Shown here: positions 53,449 to 63,070 of the stretch, piece after piece
Layout of the letters: the number at the start of each line of letters is the position of its first letter
How positions within the stretch are numbered: position 1 is the first letter of the stretch
Source of the DNA: Catellatospora methionotrophica
GTDB lineage: Bacteria > Actinomycetota > Actinomycetes > Mycobacteriales > Micromonosporaceae
Direction: 5' to 3'
Assembly (NCBI RefSeq): GCF_011297335.1
Contig: NZ_JAAOTJ010000014.1
Span: 145,610-209,609 of the forward strand
Length of the DNA: 64,000 nucleotides
Translations under genes and position numbers: made by a program
Notes under the pieces: model-generated
Database searches by the model: none
Seen by the model: the letters and a program-made list of their open reading frames with translations, nothing else
Told to the model about the DNA's origin: nothing

Positions 53449-54828
53449 TCACACCGACCGCGCCGCCACCTTCCGCGGCACGTCCCGCACCGGCTCACCC
53501 CGGTTGAAGACCGCGCCGAGCAGCACCCGCAGCACCATCGCCGGACGCATCAGGGCCTCCGGCCGGTCGAGCATGCCCGCCGCGCGCATGTACGCCGTGG
53601 TCACCTTGACGTCCCGGGTCGCCGCGGCCTGAACGAGGTTGAGGTACGCCTGCTGCATCCGCACCTTGAACGTGCGCTCGCCGTCGACCCCCGGAAAGCT
53701 GAGGTCGACCACGTTGGTCATGTCCCACGGCGGGTCGATCACGTTCGAGGCCAGGTCCCGGAAGTAGTCCAGTGGCCGCGGTGCGCTACCGGCGTAGACG
53801 TGGTCGCGCATGATCAGCGCGGACAGTGCCGCCACCGTCATGCCCTGCGCGTACACCGGATTGAAACTGGTGACCGCGTCCCCGGTGACCAGCAGGCCTT
53901 CGGGAAAGCGGCTCATCCGCTCATAGCGTCGCCTGACGGTGGTGGGATACCGGAACGGCACCGGCTCGTCCAGCGGCCGGGCGTCACGGACCGCGTCGTG
54001 GATGTGCGGGGCCGCCAAGGACTTGACGAACGCGTAGAACCCCTCCTGGTCGGTGGGCGGGTGGTCGCCCTGCAGCCCGTACGCGGTCAGCTCGTACTTG
54101 CCGTTGTCGGTCTTGGTGAAGATGGCGCCACGGGGCAGGTCGGGCGATGCGACCGGGATGATGGCCAGGTCGCCGTCGAGCGGGTCGCCGTCGATCTCGT
54201 AGTGCTGGGTCACGTACCCCAGTCCGACCTTCTTGCGCTCCTCCTCGACCCGCGGGTAGCCCATCTCCTCCAGCCACACGGGTGTACGCGAGCCCCGGCC
54301 GGTCGCGTCGACGACCAGGTCGGCCGGGACGACCTCGTCCTGCGCGCCGTCCACGAGGTGCCTCACCCGCACCCCGGTCACCCGGCGGCGGTCGGCCGAC
54401 ATCTCCAGTGCGACGATGTCACGCCGCTCCAGGAACACGACGTTGGGCAGCGCCTGCGTACGCTCACGGATGTGTCGTTCCATCACCGGTGCGGTGGCCG
54501 GCACGGCGATGAACCCGATGTCCTCCCGCTTGACCGGCTTGCCCTGGAAGTACCAGCGCACCGAGCCGACGAAGTCGCCGGTCGGGCACTGGTCGGCCAC
54601 CAGTTCGTCGGTGATGCCGGGAAACAACTCCTCCATCACCACCCGTCCGCGCACATGCATGGCGTTGATGTGGCGGCTCTGCGGGCGACCGCGCCGGGGA
54701 CCGTGCACCCCGACCAGCTCGTCCCGGTCCACCACCAACACCTCGTCGTACGCCTCTGCCAGCACTCTTGCCGCGAACAGGCCGGCGATGCTGCCCCCGA
54801 GCACCACGGCTCGGCTCTTGTGGGACAT
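53449..54828 (-). CDS. FAD-dependent monooxygenase / geranylgeranyl-reductase-like flavoprotein
   Basis: A 459-residue flavoprotein of the PHBH-type superfamily. The FAD-binding Rossmann motif is AVVLGGSIAGLFAARVLAEA at the N-terminus, with the ribose acid in VLVVDRDEL. The middle has ADLVVDATGRGSRTPVWLEEMG, and the second FAD motif is GLLVTGDAVTSFNPVYAQGMTVAA. This subtype is common in actinomycetes and mostly uncharacterised (hydroxylase or reductase). ATG 54828 has an AAGGAG box. The SDR gene lies 34 bp upstream on the same strand, so they likely form an operon. Confidence 0.85.
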   Translation of the reverse strand: MSHKSRAVVLGGSIAGLFAARVLAEAYDEVLVVDRDELVGVHGPRRGRPQSRHINAMHVRGRVVMEELFPGITDELVADQCPTGDFVGSVRWYFQGKPVKREDIGFIAVPATAPVMERHIRERTQALPNVVFLERRDIVALEMSADRRRVTGVRVRHLVDGAQDEVVPADLVVDATGRGSRTPVWLEEMGYPRVEEERKKVGLGYVTQHYEIDGDPLDGDLAIIPVASPDLPRGAIFTKTDNGKYELTAYGLQGDHPPTDQEGFYAFVKSLAAPHIHDAVRDARPLDEPVPFRYPTTVRRRYERMSRFPEGLLVTGDAVTSFNPVYAQGMTVAALSALIMRDHVYAGSAPRPLDYFRDLASNVIDPPWDMTNVVDLSFPGVDGERTFKVRMQQAYLNLVQAAATRDVKVTTAYMRAAGMLDRPEALMRPAMVLRVLLGAVFNRGEPVRDVPRKVAARSV

Positions 54829-54862
54829 GACAATGCTCCTTGACACGCCGGTGGGCACTGAT

Positions 54863-55633
54863 TCAGCGGGGACTGGGACCTGAGGGGACCGCGCCGAGCA
54901 GGCCGCCGTCGACGACGAACTGCTGCCCGGTCACGTACGACGCCTGCGGCGACAGCAGGAAGTACACCGCCTCCGCGATATCCGCGGCGTCGCCGAGCCG
55001 ACCCAGCGCCACCTGGCTGCGGAACATCTCCCGGACCTGCTCGGAACCTCCGGTGATGCCCTCGAACATCTCGGTCGCGACATGGCCTGGCGTGATGGTG
55101 TTGACCCTGATGCCGCGCTCGGCCAGATCGGCGGCCAGTGACCCGGTCAGCGCCGCGACGGCCGCCTTCGTCGCCGAGTACAGCGAGCCGATGCCCAGCC
55201 CGCGGTGCGCGGTCCACGAGGAGTTCAGCACCACCGCGCCGCCGTCCTCCAGCAGCGGAAGCGCCCGCTGCACGGTGAAGAACGTGCCCTTGAGGTTGAT
55301 GCCGACAACCCGGTCGAACTCGTCTTCGGTCACCTGGGCCACCCGGCCGGCGGTGCCGACGCCCGCGTTGGCGAAGACGCCGTGCAGGCTGCCGAAGCGG
55401 CCGCGCACCGACTCCACGAGGCTGTCGAGCTCGGCGAGCCGACTGACGTCGGTGGGGACGGTGAGCACCCGGTCTCCCGCGTCCAGCACCTTGGCCGCCG
55501 ATGCCAGGCGTTCGCCGCTGCGCCCGGCCAGCGCCACGTTCGCGCCCGCGGCCAGCATCCGTTTGGCCGTGGCGAGCCCGATGCCGCTGCCGCCGCCGGT
55601 GATGAGCACTGATTTGCCTTGGAAGTCATGCAT
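54863..55633 (-). CDS. Short-chain dehydrogenase/reductase
   Basis: A 256-residue classical SDR: the cofactor motif SVLITGGGSGIGLATAKRML (T-G-x-x-x-G-x-G), NAG in FANAGVGTAGR, the catalytic Ser in VVLNSSWTAHRG, the Y-x-x-x-K pair in SLYSATKAAVAAL, and RVNTITPGHVATEMF. ASYVTGQQFVVDGG closes the fold. It reduces or oxidises a carbonyl/alcohol with NAD(P)H; the substrate is unknown. It heads a two-gene operon with the FAD monooxygenase. No strong ribosome site precedes ATG 55633. Confidence 0.92.
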   Translation of the reverse strand: MHDFQGKSVLITGGGSGIGLATAKRMLAAGANVALAGRSGERLASAAKVLDAGDRVLTVPTDVSRLAELDSLVESVRGRFGSLHGVFANAGVGTAGRVAQVTEDEFDRVVGINLKGTFFTVQRALPLLEDGGAVVLNSSWTAHRGLGIGSLYSATKAAVAALTGSLAADLAERGIRVNTITPGHVATEMFEGITGGSEQVREMFRSQVALGRLGDAADIAEAVYFLLSPQASYVTGQQFVVDGGLLGAVPSGPSPR

Positions 55634-56072
55634 GACAGTAGGTTCACATCGAGGGCGGTCGACTTTCATCTCCAGAAGTGCCGAGTGGGATGTCGACGCC
55701 CGTGCTGGCCGTACCGCAGCCGCACTGAACCGCCCGGTAGCTCGGCGGCTGGCTGCCGCGCCCCTGCCGCCGCCGTCTACGAGCGCGGTCTGCCAGGGGT
55801 CAGGGCCCCGCTGAAGGCAATCGGAGAGTTGCCGCCGCCGTGCGGCTGGTGCGATGGTCGGTTGGTGCCCGACGAGTATCGTCGCGGGGCGCGACGGTGC
55901 ACGCAAACCCCCTGCTGGCCGCCGGTGACCCGGCCGCCTGAGCGCGACTTCGTCACATCGCGGGCGAGGGGCCATCAGCCAGTCGATGTATTGATATCTT
56001 TTATCGGCCCGCGCCCCGGTCGAGCCTTCCGGCGCGCCGCCAGAGCGCGGCGACGACCCCTGGGGAGGGCTC
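55634..56072. other. 439-bp divergent intergenic region
   Basis: No gene is supported here. The region must hold promoters for the SDR (minus) and the large secreted protein (plus). Its only AT-rich patch is TATTGATATCTTTTATCGG at about 55988-56006, roughly 70 bp before the plus-strand start and a fair promoter candidate for that gene. Confidence 0.5.
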
Positions 56073-59000
56073 ATGCGTCGGAGGCGCCACACCGCCGGTC
56101 TGGCACTGGCGGCAATCCTGATCGGATTGGTCACCGCACCGGCTGTGCGGCCTGCGGCGGCTGCTGCGGCACCGCCCGCGGGCGGCATGACCGGTGCGCA
56201 GCTGACCCAGCTGTTCGCCGGCTACGGCGACACCAGCGGCCGGTGGAGCGGTGCCGACAGCACCGCGTCGGTGTTGCTGCCCGACGGGCGGGTGGCGTGG
56301 TTGTTCTCCGACACGATGATCGGCGCGGTCAACGCCGACTTCAGCCGGCCCCGGTCCAGCCCGATGATCAACAATTCGCTGGTGGTGCAGGACGGCGCGG
56401 CGCTGACCTCGACCGTGCACGGCGGCTCGGCCGCCGCCCCGCAGTCGCTGATCCCGTCGGCGGTCAGCGGCGAGTGGTACTGGATCGCCGACGCCACCGT
56501 CGAGGCGAGCACGATGAAGGTGCTGGTCAACCGCTATCGCAAGACCGGTGACGGCGGCCTGGACTTCGCGCTGACGGGCACCGCCCTGGCGAGCATGGCA
56601 CTGCCGGGCCTGACCGTCAGCAGCGTCACCGAGCTGCCGCTGGGCGACACCGTCGCGTGGGGCGCGGCGCTGCTGGAGGACGGCGGCTACACCTACATCT
56701 ACGGTTCGGAGTACGTCGCCGCCGACGCGATGCGTTTCGCCCGCCTGGCCAGGGTGCCCGCGGGCGGGCTGAGCGGGGCGTGGCAGTACTGGACCGGCAG
56801 CGGCTGGTCGGCCTCGGCTGCGGCGTCGGCGCGGCTGCCCCTGTCGGGGGTCGGCACCGCGTTCGGGGTGCAGAAGGTCGGCTCGCAGTACGTCGTGGTG
56901 ACGATGGAGAGCAACACCCCGTTCGCGGCGCACGCGGTGGCGTACACGGCCAGCAGCCCGACCGGCCCGTTCACCGGCCCGGTCGAGTTGTTCACCGCGC
57001 CGGAGCCCGCCCAGCGGGAGGGTGTGATCGTGTACGACGCGCGCCTGCACCCGCACCTGGCGCCGAACGGCAAGCTGCTGGTGTCGTACAACGTGCACAG
57101 CCTGGTCAGCGAGGATCTGTACGCCGACGCGCGGATCTACCGGCCCCGGTTCGTGGACGTGACCTGGCCGGTGCCGATCCCGGACCCGGCCGCGGTGCCG
57201 GCCGCGCCCGCGGGCCTGACCGCGACCGGCGACCCGACGGGCGCGGTGAGCCTCACCTGGCCCGCGGTGTCCGGCAGCGGCGTGACCTACACCGTCTACC
57301 AGCGTGATGTCACCGCGGGACAGTCCCACTTCGCCCGCGTCGCGTCACCGACGGCCGCGAACCAGACCCTGGGCGGGTTCCGTACCGGCCACACGTACGA
57401 GTTCCGGGTCACCGCCCGCAACGCCGCGGGCGAGGGCGTGGCGTCGGTGGTGCGCAGCGTCGCGGTGACCATCGCCGCCCCGCCGGCCCCGAGCGCGCTG
57501 ACCGCCGTCGCGGGCAGCGACGGCACCATCACCCTGAACTGGGGCACGGTGCCGTACGCGTGGCGCTACGACGTGTTCCGCCGGGACGTGACGGCGGGCG
57601 AGACGGCGTTCAGCGCGGTCAACGACGCCAACCCGGGCGACACCACGCTGAACGTCACCTGGCTGGCACACAACCACGAGTACGAGTTCGCCGTCACGGC
57701 CAGCCACGGCGGCGGCACCTCGCCGCAGTCGGCGCCGGTGCGTGCGATCGCCCGCTACGCGCTGCCGCCGACGCCCACCGGGCTGACCGCCGTCGCGCAG
57801 GGCAACGGCACGATCCGGCTGACCTGGTCCGGCCCGGCCAGCAACGTGTACTACCTGGTGTTCCAGCGCGACGTGACCGCCGGGGAGACGACGTTCACGC
57901 AGCTGCCGCTGCCGCTGTCGTGCTGCGAGCTGGCCGCCGGTTACCTCGCCCACGGCCACGAGTACGAGTTCAAGGTCGTGGCCAGCAACTCCGGCGGGGA
58001 GTCGGCGGCGTCGAACCTGGCCAGGGCCGTGTCGTCGTATCCGCTGCCGGCTGCGCCGGGCATCCTGTCCGCGGTGGCCGGCAACGGCCAGGTTCAGCTG
58101 ACCTGGGGTGCCAGCAGCAGCCCGGACACCTGGTACTGGGTGTACCAGCGCGACGTGACGGCGGGGGAGACCGCGTTCACGCGGCTGCCCATCCCGATCT
58201 CGACCTGCTGCACGATGACGGCGGGTTACCTGGCCAACGGGCACGTGTACGAGTTCAGGGTGACCTCGACGAACCAGGCGGGGGAGTCGGCGGCGTCGAA
58301 CACGGTTCGGGCGACGCCGCTGCGGCCGCTGCCCGGTCAGGTGACCGGGCTGACGGTGACGTCGCTGAGCGGCGGCGAGCTACGGCTGAACTGGACCGCG
58401 CCGGACGCCGACCTGTACTACTGGGTGTACCAGCGCGACGTGACGGCGGGGGAGACCGCGTTCACGAAGCTGTCTCTGCCCGTCGGCACGTGCTGCACGT
58501 TCACGGCCGGGTTGCTGACGCACGGGCACGTGTACGAGTTCAAGGTCGCGGGCACCAACCAGACCGGCGACGGCCCCGCGTCGGCAGCGGCACGGGGCAC
58601 CGCGAACTATGCCAAGCCGCCGGCTCCGGCGAACCTGCGCGCGACGGCCGCCGGGGACGGCAGCATCGACCTGGACTGGGACGCCACCTCGGGCAACGTC
58701 CTGTACTGGATCTACTCGCGCGATGTCACGGCGGGTCAGTCGTTCACGAAGTCGGCGTATCCGACCGACCGGACGTCGGCCAGCTGGGGCTGGCTGGTGC
58801 ACGGGCACGTGTACGAGTTCAAGGTGACCGCGGAGAACCCGGGCGGTGAGGGCCCGGCGACGGCCGTGGCGCGGGCTACGGCGACCGGCGGCCTGCCGCA
58901 GGCGCCCAGCGGCCTGACCGCGACCGCGGGCGACGGGCAGGTGACGTTGCGCTGGACGGCCAGTGGCACCGCGAACGTGTACTACTGGATCGAGCAGCGC

Positions 59001-60377
59001 GCTGCGGGCGGCACCTGGCAGCGGCTGCAGTATCCGCTGAGTACCTGCTGCGTGTTCACCGCGACGCTGCTGAACAACGGCACGACGTACGAGTTCCGGG
59101 TGCGGGCCGACAACGTCCACGGCGACTCGGCGGCCTCGAACGTGGCCAGCGCGCGGCCCCTGCCGCCGTTGCCGCAGCCACCGACGGGCCTGATCGCCAT
59201 CGTGGGCGACGGGCAGATCACGCTGCGCTGGACGGCCAGCCCGACCCCCAACGTGTACTACTGGGTCGAGCAGCGCCCGGCCGGCGGGACGTGGCAGCGG
59301 CTGCCCCTGCCGGTCACCACGTGCTGCCAGTTCACGGCCGGCCTGCTCAGCAACGGCACGTACTACGAGTTCCGGCTGCGGGCGACGAACCTGGCAGGCG
59401 ATTCGGCGGCGTCGGTCGCGGCCGGGGCCAGGCCGATGCCGCCGCTGCCGCAGGCACCGAGCGGGCTGTCGGTGAGCGCGCAGGGTGACACGGCGGCGCG
59501 GCTGACCTGGACGGCTAGCCCGACCGGCAGCGTCTACTACTGGATCTTCTACCGCATCGCCGGGCAGAGCGCCTGGACGAAGGCGCAGTACCCGCTGAGC
59601 ACCTGCTGCGCGTTCACGATGAGCCTGCTCACCCCGGGCAAACGCTACGAGTTCCACCTCAAGGCCGAGAACCTGACCGGCATGTCGCCGGCGTCCAACA
59701 CCGCCGCGGTCACCCTGACCATCACCGCACCGGGCCGGCCCGGCGGGGTCAAGGCGGTGCCCCGGGTCGACTCGTCCGACGTGGACGTGTCGTGGAACGC
59801 GGTCGCCAACGCCACCGGCTACACCGTGGAGGCACAGGTCTGCAAGACGTCAACCTGGTACCGGGTCGGCTTCATGATCACGGGTACGTCCCACCGCGTC
59901 GGCGGCGCGGCAGGCTGCTACACCTACCGTGTCGTCGCCGACCGCTTCGGCGTCTACGGCCCCGACTCGACCGGCACCATCCTGGCGTTCGGCACGGTCG
60001 ACGACTATCCCTGGAACGGCGGCTGGTCACCGATCGACCGGTACGGGTTCTGGCGCAAGCAGTGCACCTCGTTCGTCGCCTCGCGAGTGTGGCGGCACTA
60101 TCCGAACCCCGACCCGCCGGGCTTCGTCGTCACCAACTACTGGCACGCCAAGAACTGGGACGAGGAAGCGCCCAAGCACGGCGGCGCAGTCTGGACCACA
60201 CCCGTGGTCGGCTCCATCGCCCAGCACAGCCGAGGGGACTACGGGCACGTGGCCTGGGTCGCCGGCGTCGACGGCGCATACGTGATCATCGAGGAGTACA
60301 ACGGCGTCAACTCCGAGGCGTACTCGCGTCGACGGGTGCTCGCGTCGTCCTTCGACACCTACCTGACGGTCATGTGA
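56073..60377 (+). CDS. Giant secreted FN3-repeat protein with C-terminal CHAP amidase
   Basis: A 1434-residue exported protein. Signal peptide: RRRRHTAGLALAAILIGLVT, cleavage near RPAAAAAA. Residues ~35-370 form a DUF4185/DUF5005-like beta-propeller region (YGDTSGRWSGADSTASVLLP, RVAWLFSDTMIG, INNSLVVQDG, REGVIVYDARLHPHLA). Ten FN3 domains follow (~374-1300). Domains 1-6 share the strand R-D-V-T-A-G, and domains 3, 4, 5, 7, 8 and 9 each carry a vicinal Cys pair before the Y-E-F strand. A CHAP domain ends the protein (Cys1331 in RKQCTSFVASRVW, His1392 in DYGHVAWVAG), a peptidoglycan amidase or endopeptidase fold. ATG has a GGGGAGGG box. A role in wall remodelling or surface adhesion is likely. 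Confidence 0.88.
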   Translation: MRRRRHTAGLALAAILIGLVTAPAVRPAAAAAAPPAGGMTGAQLTQLFAGYGDTSGRWSGADSTASVLLPDGRVAWLFSDTMIGAVNADFSRPRSSPMINNSLVVQDGAALTSTVHGGSAAAPQSLIPSAVSGEWYWIADATVEASTMKVLVNRYRKTGDGGLDFALTGTALASMALPGLTVSSVTELPLGDTVAWGAALLEDGGYTYIYGSEYVAADAMRFARLARVPAGGLSGAWQYWTGSGWSASAAASARLPLSGVGTAFGVQKVGSQYVVVTMESNTPFAAHAVAYTASSPTGPFTGPVELFTAPEPAQREGVIVYDARLHPHLAPNGKLLVSYNVHSLVSEDLYADARIYRPRFVDVTWPVPIPDPAAVPAAPAGLTATGDPTGAVSLTWPAVSGSGVTYTVYQRDVTAGQSHFARVASPTAANQTLGGFRTGHTYEFRVTARNAAGEGVASVVRSVAVTIAAPPAPSALTAVAGSDGTITLNWGTVPYAWRYDVFRRDVTAGETAFSAVNDANPGDTTLNVTWLAHNHEYEFAVTASHGGGTSPQSAPVRAIARYALPPTPTGLTAVAQGNGTIRLTWSGPASNVYYLVFQRDVTAGETTFTQLPLPLSCCELAAGYLAHGHEYEFKVVASNSGGESAASNLARAVSSYPLPAAPGILSAVAGNGQVQLTWGASSSPDTWYWVYQRDVTAGETAFTRLPIPISTCCTMTAGYLANGHVYEFRVTSTNQAGESAASNTVRATPLRPLPGQVTGLTVTSLSGGELRLNWTAPDADLYYWVYQRDVTAGETAFTKLSLPVGTCCTFTAGLLTHGHVYEFKVAGTNQTGDGPASAAARGTANYAKPPAPANLRATAAGDGSIDLDWDATSGNVLYWIYSRDVTAGQSFTKSAYPTDRTSASWGWLVHGHVYEFKVTAENPGGEGPATAVARATATGGLPQAPSGLTATAGDGQVTLRWTASGTANVYYWIEQRAAGGTWQRLQYPLSTCCVFTATLLNNGTTYEFRVRADNVHGDSAASNVASARPLPPLPQPPTGLIAIVGDGQITLRWTASPTPNVYYWVEQRPAGGTWQRLPLPVTTCCQFTAGLLSNGTYYEFRLRATNLAGDSAASVAAGARPMPPLPQAPSGLSVSAQGDTAARLTWTASPTGSVYYWIFYRIAGQSAWTKAQYPLSTCCAFTMSLLTPGKRYEFHLKAENLTGMSPASNTAAVTLTITAPGRPGGVKAVPRVDSSDVDVSWNAVANATGYTVEAQVCKTSTWYRVGFMITGTSHRVGGAAGCYTYRVVADRFGVYGPDSTGTILAFGTVDDYPWNGGWSPIDRYGFWRKQCTSFVASRVWRHYPNPDPPGFVVTNYWHAKNWDEEAPKHGGAVWTTPVVGSIAQHSRGDYGHVAWVAGVDGAYVIIEEYNGVNSEAYSRRRVLASSFDTYLTVM

Positions 60378-60382
60378 GTTGA

Positions 60383-60436
60383 CCGTCGCCGGGGCGCTTT
60401 CTCGATACGCACGTCGAGCAAGCGCCCCGGCGACGG
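60383..60436. terminator. 17-bp hairpin terminator
   Basis: CCGTCGCCGGGGCGCTT (60383-60399) and its exact complement (60420-60436) flank a 20-base loop that itself contains CTCGA/TCGAG. It lies 6 bp past the stop of the FN3-CHAP gene. Confidence 0.85.
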
Positions 60437-60506
60437 CGCCGAGGGCGCAGCAGGTTTGGATCACCGGCCGCCGGGCATATCGCCGCGACCGACGACGGGA
60501 GATGAC

Positions 60507-61871
60507 GTGGCTCAGCCATGGCCGGCCGAGGCGCAGAACGCCCGCACATTGATCATGACGCTAGGTGTCACGCTCGACGACGTCGTGAACGGCCGAAGCA
60601 GCCTTGAGGTCCACCACGCGCTGATGGACGCCTTCGACGCTCCGCACGACGACAGCCGGATCGACGGGGTCGAGGTCGGGCGCGACGAGTTCACGCAGGT
60701 GTGGACCGGCATCCAGCAAGGCTTCGCGCTGCCCGGGACCGCCTGGCAGAGGATCGTCCTGCCGACTGTGATCACCTTCAGCACCCCGAACACCCAGAAG
60801 ATCCACCTTGAACTCGCCACCGCCCAGTGGCTGGCCGCGCGCGCTGCCACCGACGCGGTGCCCGGCTACGCCGAGATCGCCGGCACGCGGGGCCCGTCGG
60901 CTCCCCCCGCACCGGGCGACGACGCGATCACTTCACCGCAGGCGACCCCGGACTACACGGTGAAGCTCGACGCCGACCCCGTCCCGCCGGTCAAGCCACG
61001 TCAGGGCGTTCCGAGCACCAGACGCAGGGCATGGGCCCTGGCGTCAGTGATATCAGTGGCCGCCGTGGCCGTGCTCGCGCTGGTCTACCGCACCTCCCAG
61101 GGGCCCTCAGCGGCCGGACCGCCGGCTCCGTCATCATCCACAGAAGCGGCGGTCGTCGTAGGCTCCTCGACGCAGCCCAGCGCACTGCCGACCGTGCTGC
61201 CCTCCGCCACGCAGCCACCGCCGGCGATCACGGACCAGCCGCCACCGCAGCCCGTGACGGTGGGCCCGGCATCCAGCCCGCCGTCCGCGCCACAAGATCT
61301 GACCGCCATGGCCGCGACGCAGAACAGCGTGACGCTGACCTGGTCGCCTCCGGCCGATCCCGGGACCGCCGGCGTGGCGTACTACCGCATCATGCAGGAC
61401 GGCGCCGACGCCGGCTGGACCCGCTCCCCGGCCGCGACGATCATGAACCTGACGGCCGGCACCCGGTACATCTTCGTCGTCGTGGCGCACAACGCCGCAG
61501 GTCGGCAATCCCCGCCGAGCAGAGCAGTCACCGTGATCACCGCCGGCCCGCCCGTATCGGTTCCGCCCACGGACGACCCGCCCTCACCGCCGGGCACCTC
61601 CCCGCCCTCACCGTCGCCGCCCGTCGTGCTGCCGGGAACCGACGTCACCGCGCTCGGCGGAACCGTGCGGATCACATGCGTGAACAGGAAACCGACGGTC
61701 GTACGCATCGCCCCGCTTCCCGATTACACCGTGCGGGACGTTCCACAGCCCAAGGACCAGGTCCGCGTAGTACTCGCCTCACCGGGCAACGACAGCGAGA
61801 TCACCGCCAGGTGCGACAAGAAGAACGCCGTCGCCGCCACCGTCAAGGAGCGCAGCCACCCGGCGACCTGA
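60507..61871 (+). CDS. Single-pass membrane protein with FN3 domain, hypothetical
   Basis: A 454-residue protein. GTG 60507 is preferred (GGGAG box 5 bases upstream) over the far upstream TTG. The N-terminal ~165 residues are a soluble, probably cytoplasmic domain (NARTLIMTLGVTLDDVVNGR, EVHHALMDAFDAPHDDSR, WQRIVLPTVITFSTPNTQKI) of no recognised family. After a basic stretch (STRRRAW) comes one membrane helix (ALASVISVAAVAVLALVYRT), a long Ser/Pro/Thr linker, one FN3 domain (PSAPQDLTAMAATQNSVTLT to QSPPSRAVTV), another Pro-rich linker and a C-terminal beta-like segment (VRITCVNRKPTVVRIAPL) with two Cys. Shared FN3 use with the gene upstream suggests a surface function. Confidence 0.75.
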   Translation: MAQPWPAEAQNARTLIMTLGVTLDDVVNGRSSLEVHHALMDAFDAPHDDSRIDGVEVGRDEFTQVWTGIQQGFALPGTAWQRIVLPTVITFSTPNTQKIHLELATAQWLAARAATDAVPGYAEIAGTRGPSAPPAPGDDAITSPQATPDYTVKLDADPVPPVKPRQGVPSTRRRAWALASVISVAAVAVLALVYRTSQGPSAAGPPAPSSSTEAAVVVGSSTQPSALPTVLPSATQPPPAITDQPPPQPVTVGPASSPPSAPQDLTAMAATQNSVTLTWSPPADPGTAGVAYYRIMQDGADAGWTRSPAATIMNLTAGTRYIFVVVAHNAAGRQSPPSRAVTVITAGPPVSVPPTDDPPSPPGTSPPSPSPPVVLPGTDVTALGGTVRITCVNRKPTVVRIAPLPDYTVRDVPQPKDQVRVVLASPGNDSEITARCDKKNAVAATVKERSHPAT

Positions 61872-61963
61872 CCGCCGCCCGCCAGAACGCACCCCGTGCC
61901 GCATCGCCTCAGCAAGGTGACATCAACCGATCGACACACCTATGCCACCCGCCCCGTTGTCGA

Positions 61964-63070
61964 TCACCGTCTGTCCGTGTGTGGGCCGCTTGCGTGTACG
62001 GCTCGTGTCGCAGCTCGGGCAAGGGCGGCCTGGGTGAGCGTGTCGGTACTGTCGATGAACTGGTCCACAGCGCCAACGGGTGCGAGCCCTGCGAGCCATG
62101 GGTCGCCGATGCGTGCTCGCAGCGCCTCGGCGAATCGTTGTGCCCCGATCACCGGGAACGGCCGGTCATGGTACGGCCGTCGTGTCGGGTCCACAGGTTC
62201 GGCCAGCCCGAGCCTGTTCTGCCACCTGCCCGTTGCCTCATACGCGGTGCATAGGGCGTCCTGGCGCGCATCAGCGTCGTCGGCGCTCAGCGCCGCCCGC
62301 AGCGCCTGGGCGATCCCCGTGGCTTGTGGCAACCGCCCGAACGCTGTTCCGAGCCATTTGCTGTACGGCGGGTATCGCCGTGCGAGTAGCAGACACAGCC
62401 GCATCACTTCCCGAGCGAGGCGTGCTGCGACGATGCGGCTGCCGAGGTCGTCTCCGGCTTGCGCGGTCCGGCCGGGGAACGCTTCCTCCTGCCCGATCCG
62501 AGTCCATTGGCTTGCCAGTACATACCGCCATACATCATCCGGGTACCAGCTCAGCTGTCGTCGCAGAGCGGTCAGCTCACCGACGCTGTCGTGGTACACG
62601 CTCCCACCGGTCACCTCGGCGAGCGTCTGCGTGGGTATCGACAGCCAGCTCAGCGTCGTCGGCCGTTCGTCCGAGCTGTATCCCAGCAGCGGTGTGGCCC
62701 AGCTACCCACATCGGTGATCAGTACCCGATGCGCGACCGCCCCGTCCGTATGTGCCATGACGCGTATGCGTTCGTCGGGCGGCTCGAAATGTGTCGGCCA
62801 GCCCAGTATCTGTTTCGGCAGCCGGTCGGCCAGCAGTAGCGAGAGTCGTTCCTGATATCGGACGGCATCGGTGGCCGTCAGGAACAGTTCCAGCCGCGGA
62901 CCCCAGTCATGGTCGACTGACTGCTCTGTGTCGTATCCGAGCACCTCTGATCCGGCCCCGACCCGCGCCGCCGCGTATCGCACCCCCGGCAGTACCTCTT
63001 CCACCAGCGGCCGCACCGCCTGCGCATAGAACACCGCACACAGCCGCACCCCGGGCACAAATTGAGCCAT
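61964..63070 (-). CDS. DUF4037 nucleotidyltransferase-like protein
   Basis: A 368-residue protein. The N-terminus has the nucleotidyltransferase-like pattern of DUF4037 proteins: YAAARVGAGSEVLGYDTEQSVDHDWGPRLELF, with G-S and the D-x-D acidic pair. It is followed by the DUF4037 body: RVLITDVGSWATPLLGY, WLSIPTQTLAEVTGGSVYHD, LRRQLSWYPDDVWRYVLASQW, REVMRLCLLLARRYPPYSKWLGTAF and a helical end. The family is presumed to transfer nucleotides to unknown targets; some members resemble antitoxin or kanamycin-nucleotidyltransferase folds. ATG 63070 is chosen where similarity starts; its ribosome site is weak. Confidence 0.82.
   Translation of the reverse strand: MAQFVPGVRLCAVFYAQAVRPLVEEVLPGVRYAAARVGAGSEVLGYDTEQSVDHDWGPRLELFLTATDAVRYQERLSLLLADRLPKQILGWPTHFEPPDERIRVMAHTDGAVAHRVLITDVGSWATPLLGYSSDERPTTLSWLSIPTQTLAEVTGGSVYHDSVGELTALRRQLSWYPDDVWRYVLASQWTRIGQEEAFPGRTAQAGDDLGSRIVAARLAREVMRLCLLLARRYPPYSKWLGTAFGRLPQATGIAQALRAALSADDADARQDALCTAYEATGRWQNRLGLAEPVDPTRRPYHDRPFPVIGAQRFAEALRARIGDPWLAGLAPVGAVDQFIDSTDTLTQAALARAATRAVHASGPHTDRR

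Noticed and set aside
55634..56072. Frames on both strands in the SDR / FN3-protein gap
   Set aside because: They are tails of shadow frames of the flanking genes with no start signal or domain.
57200..59720. Regular ~280-bp repeats considered as a DNA repeat array or CRISPR-like element
   Set aside because: The periodicity is that of coding FN3 domains in one continuous frame; there are no short identical repeats with unique spacers.
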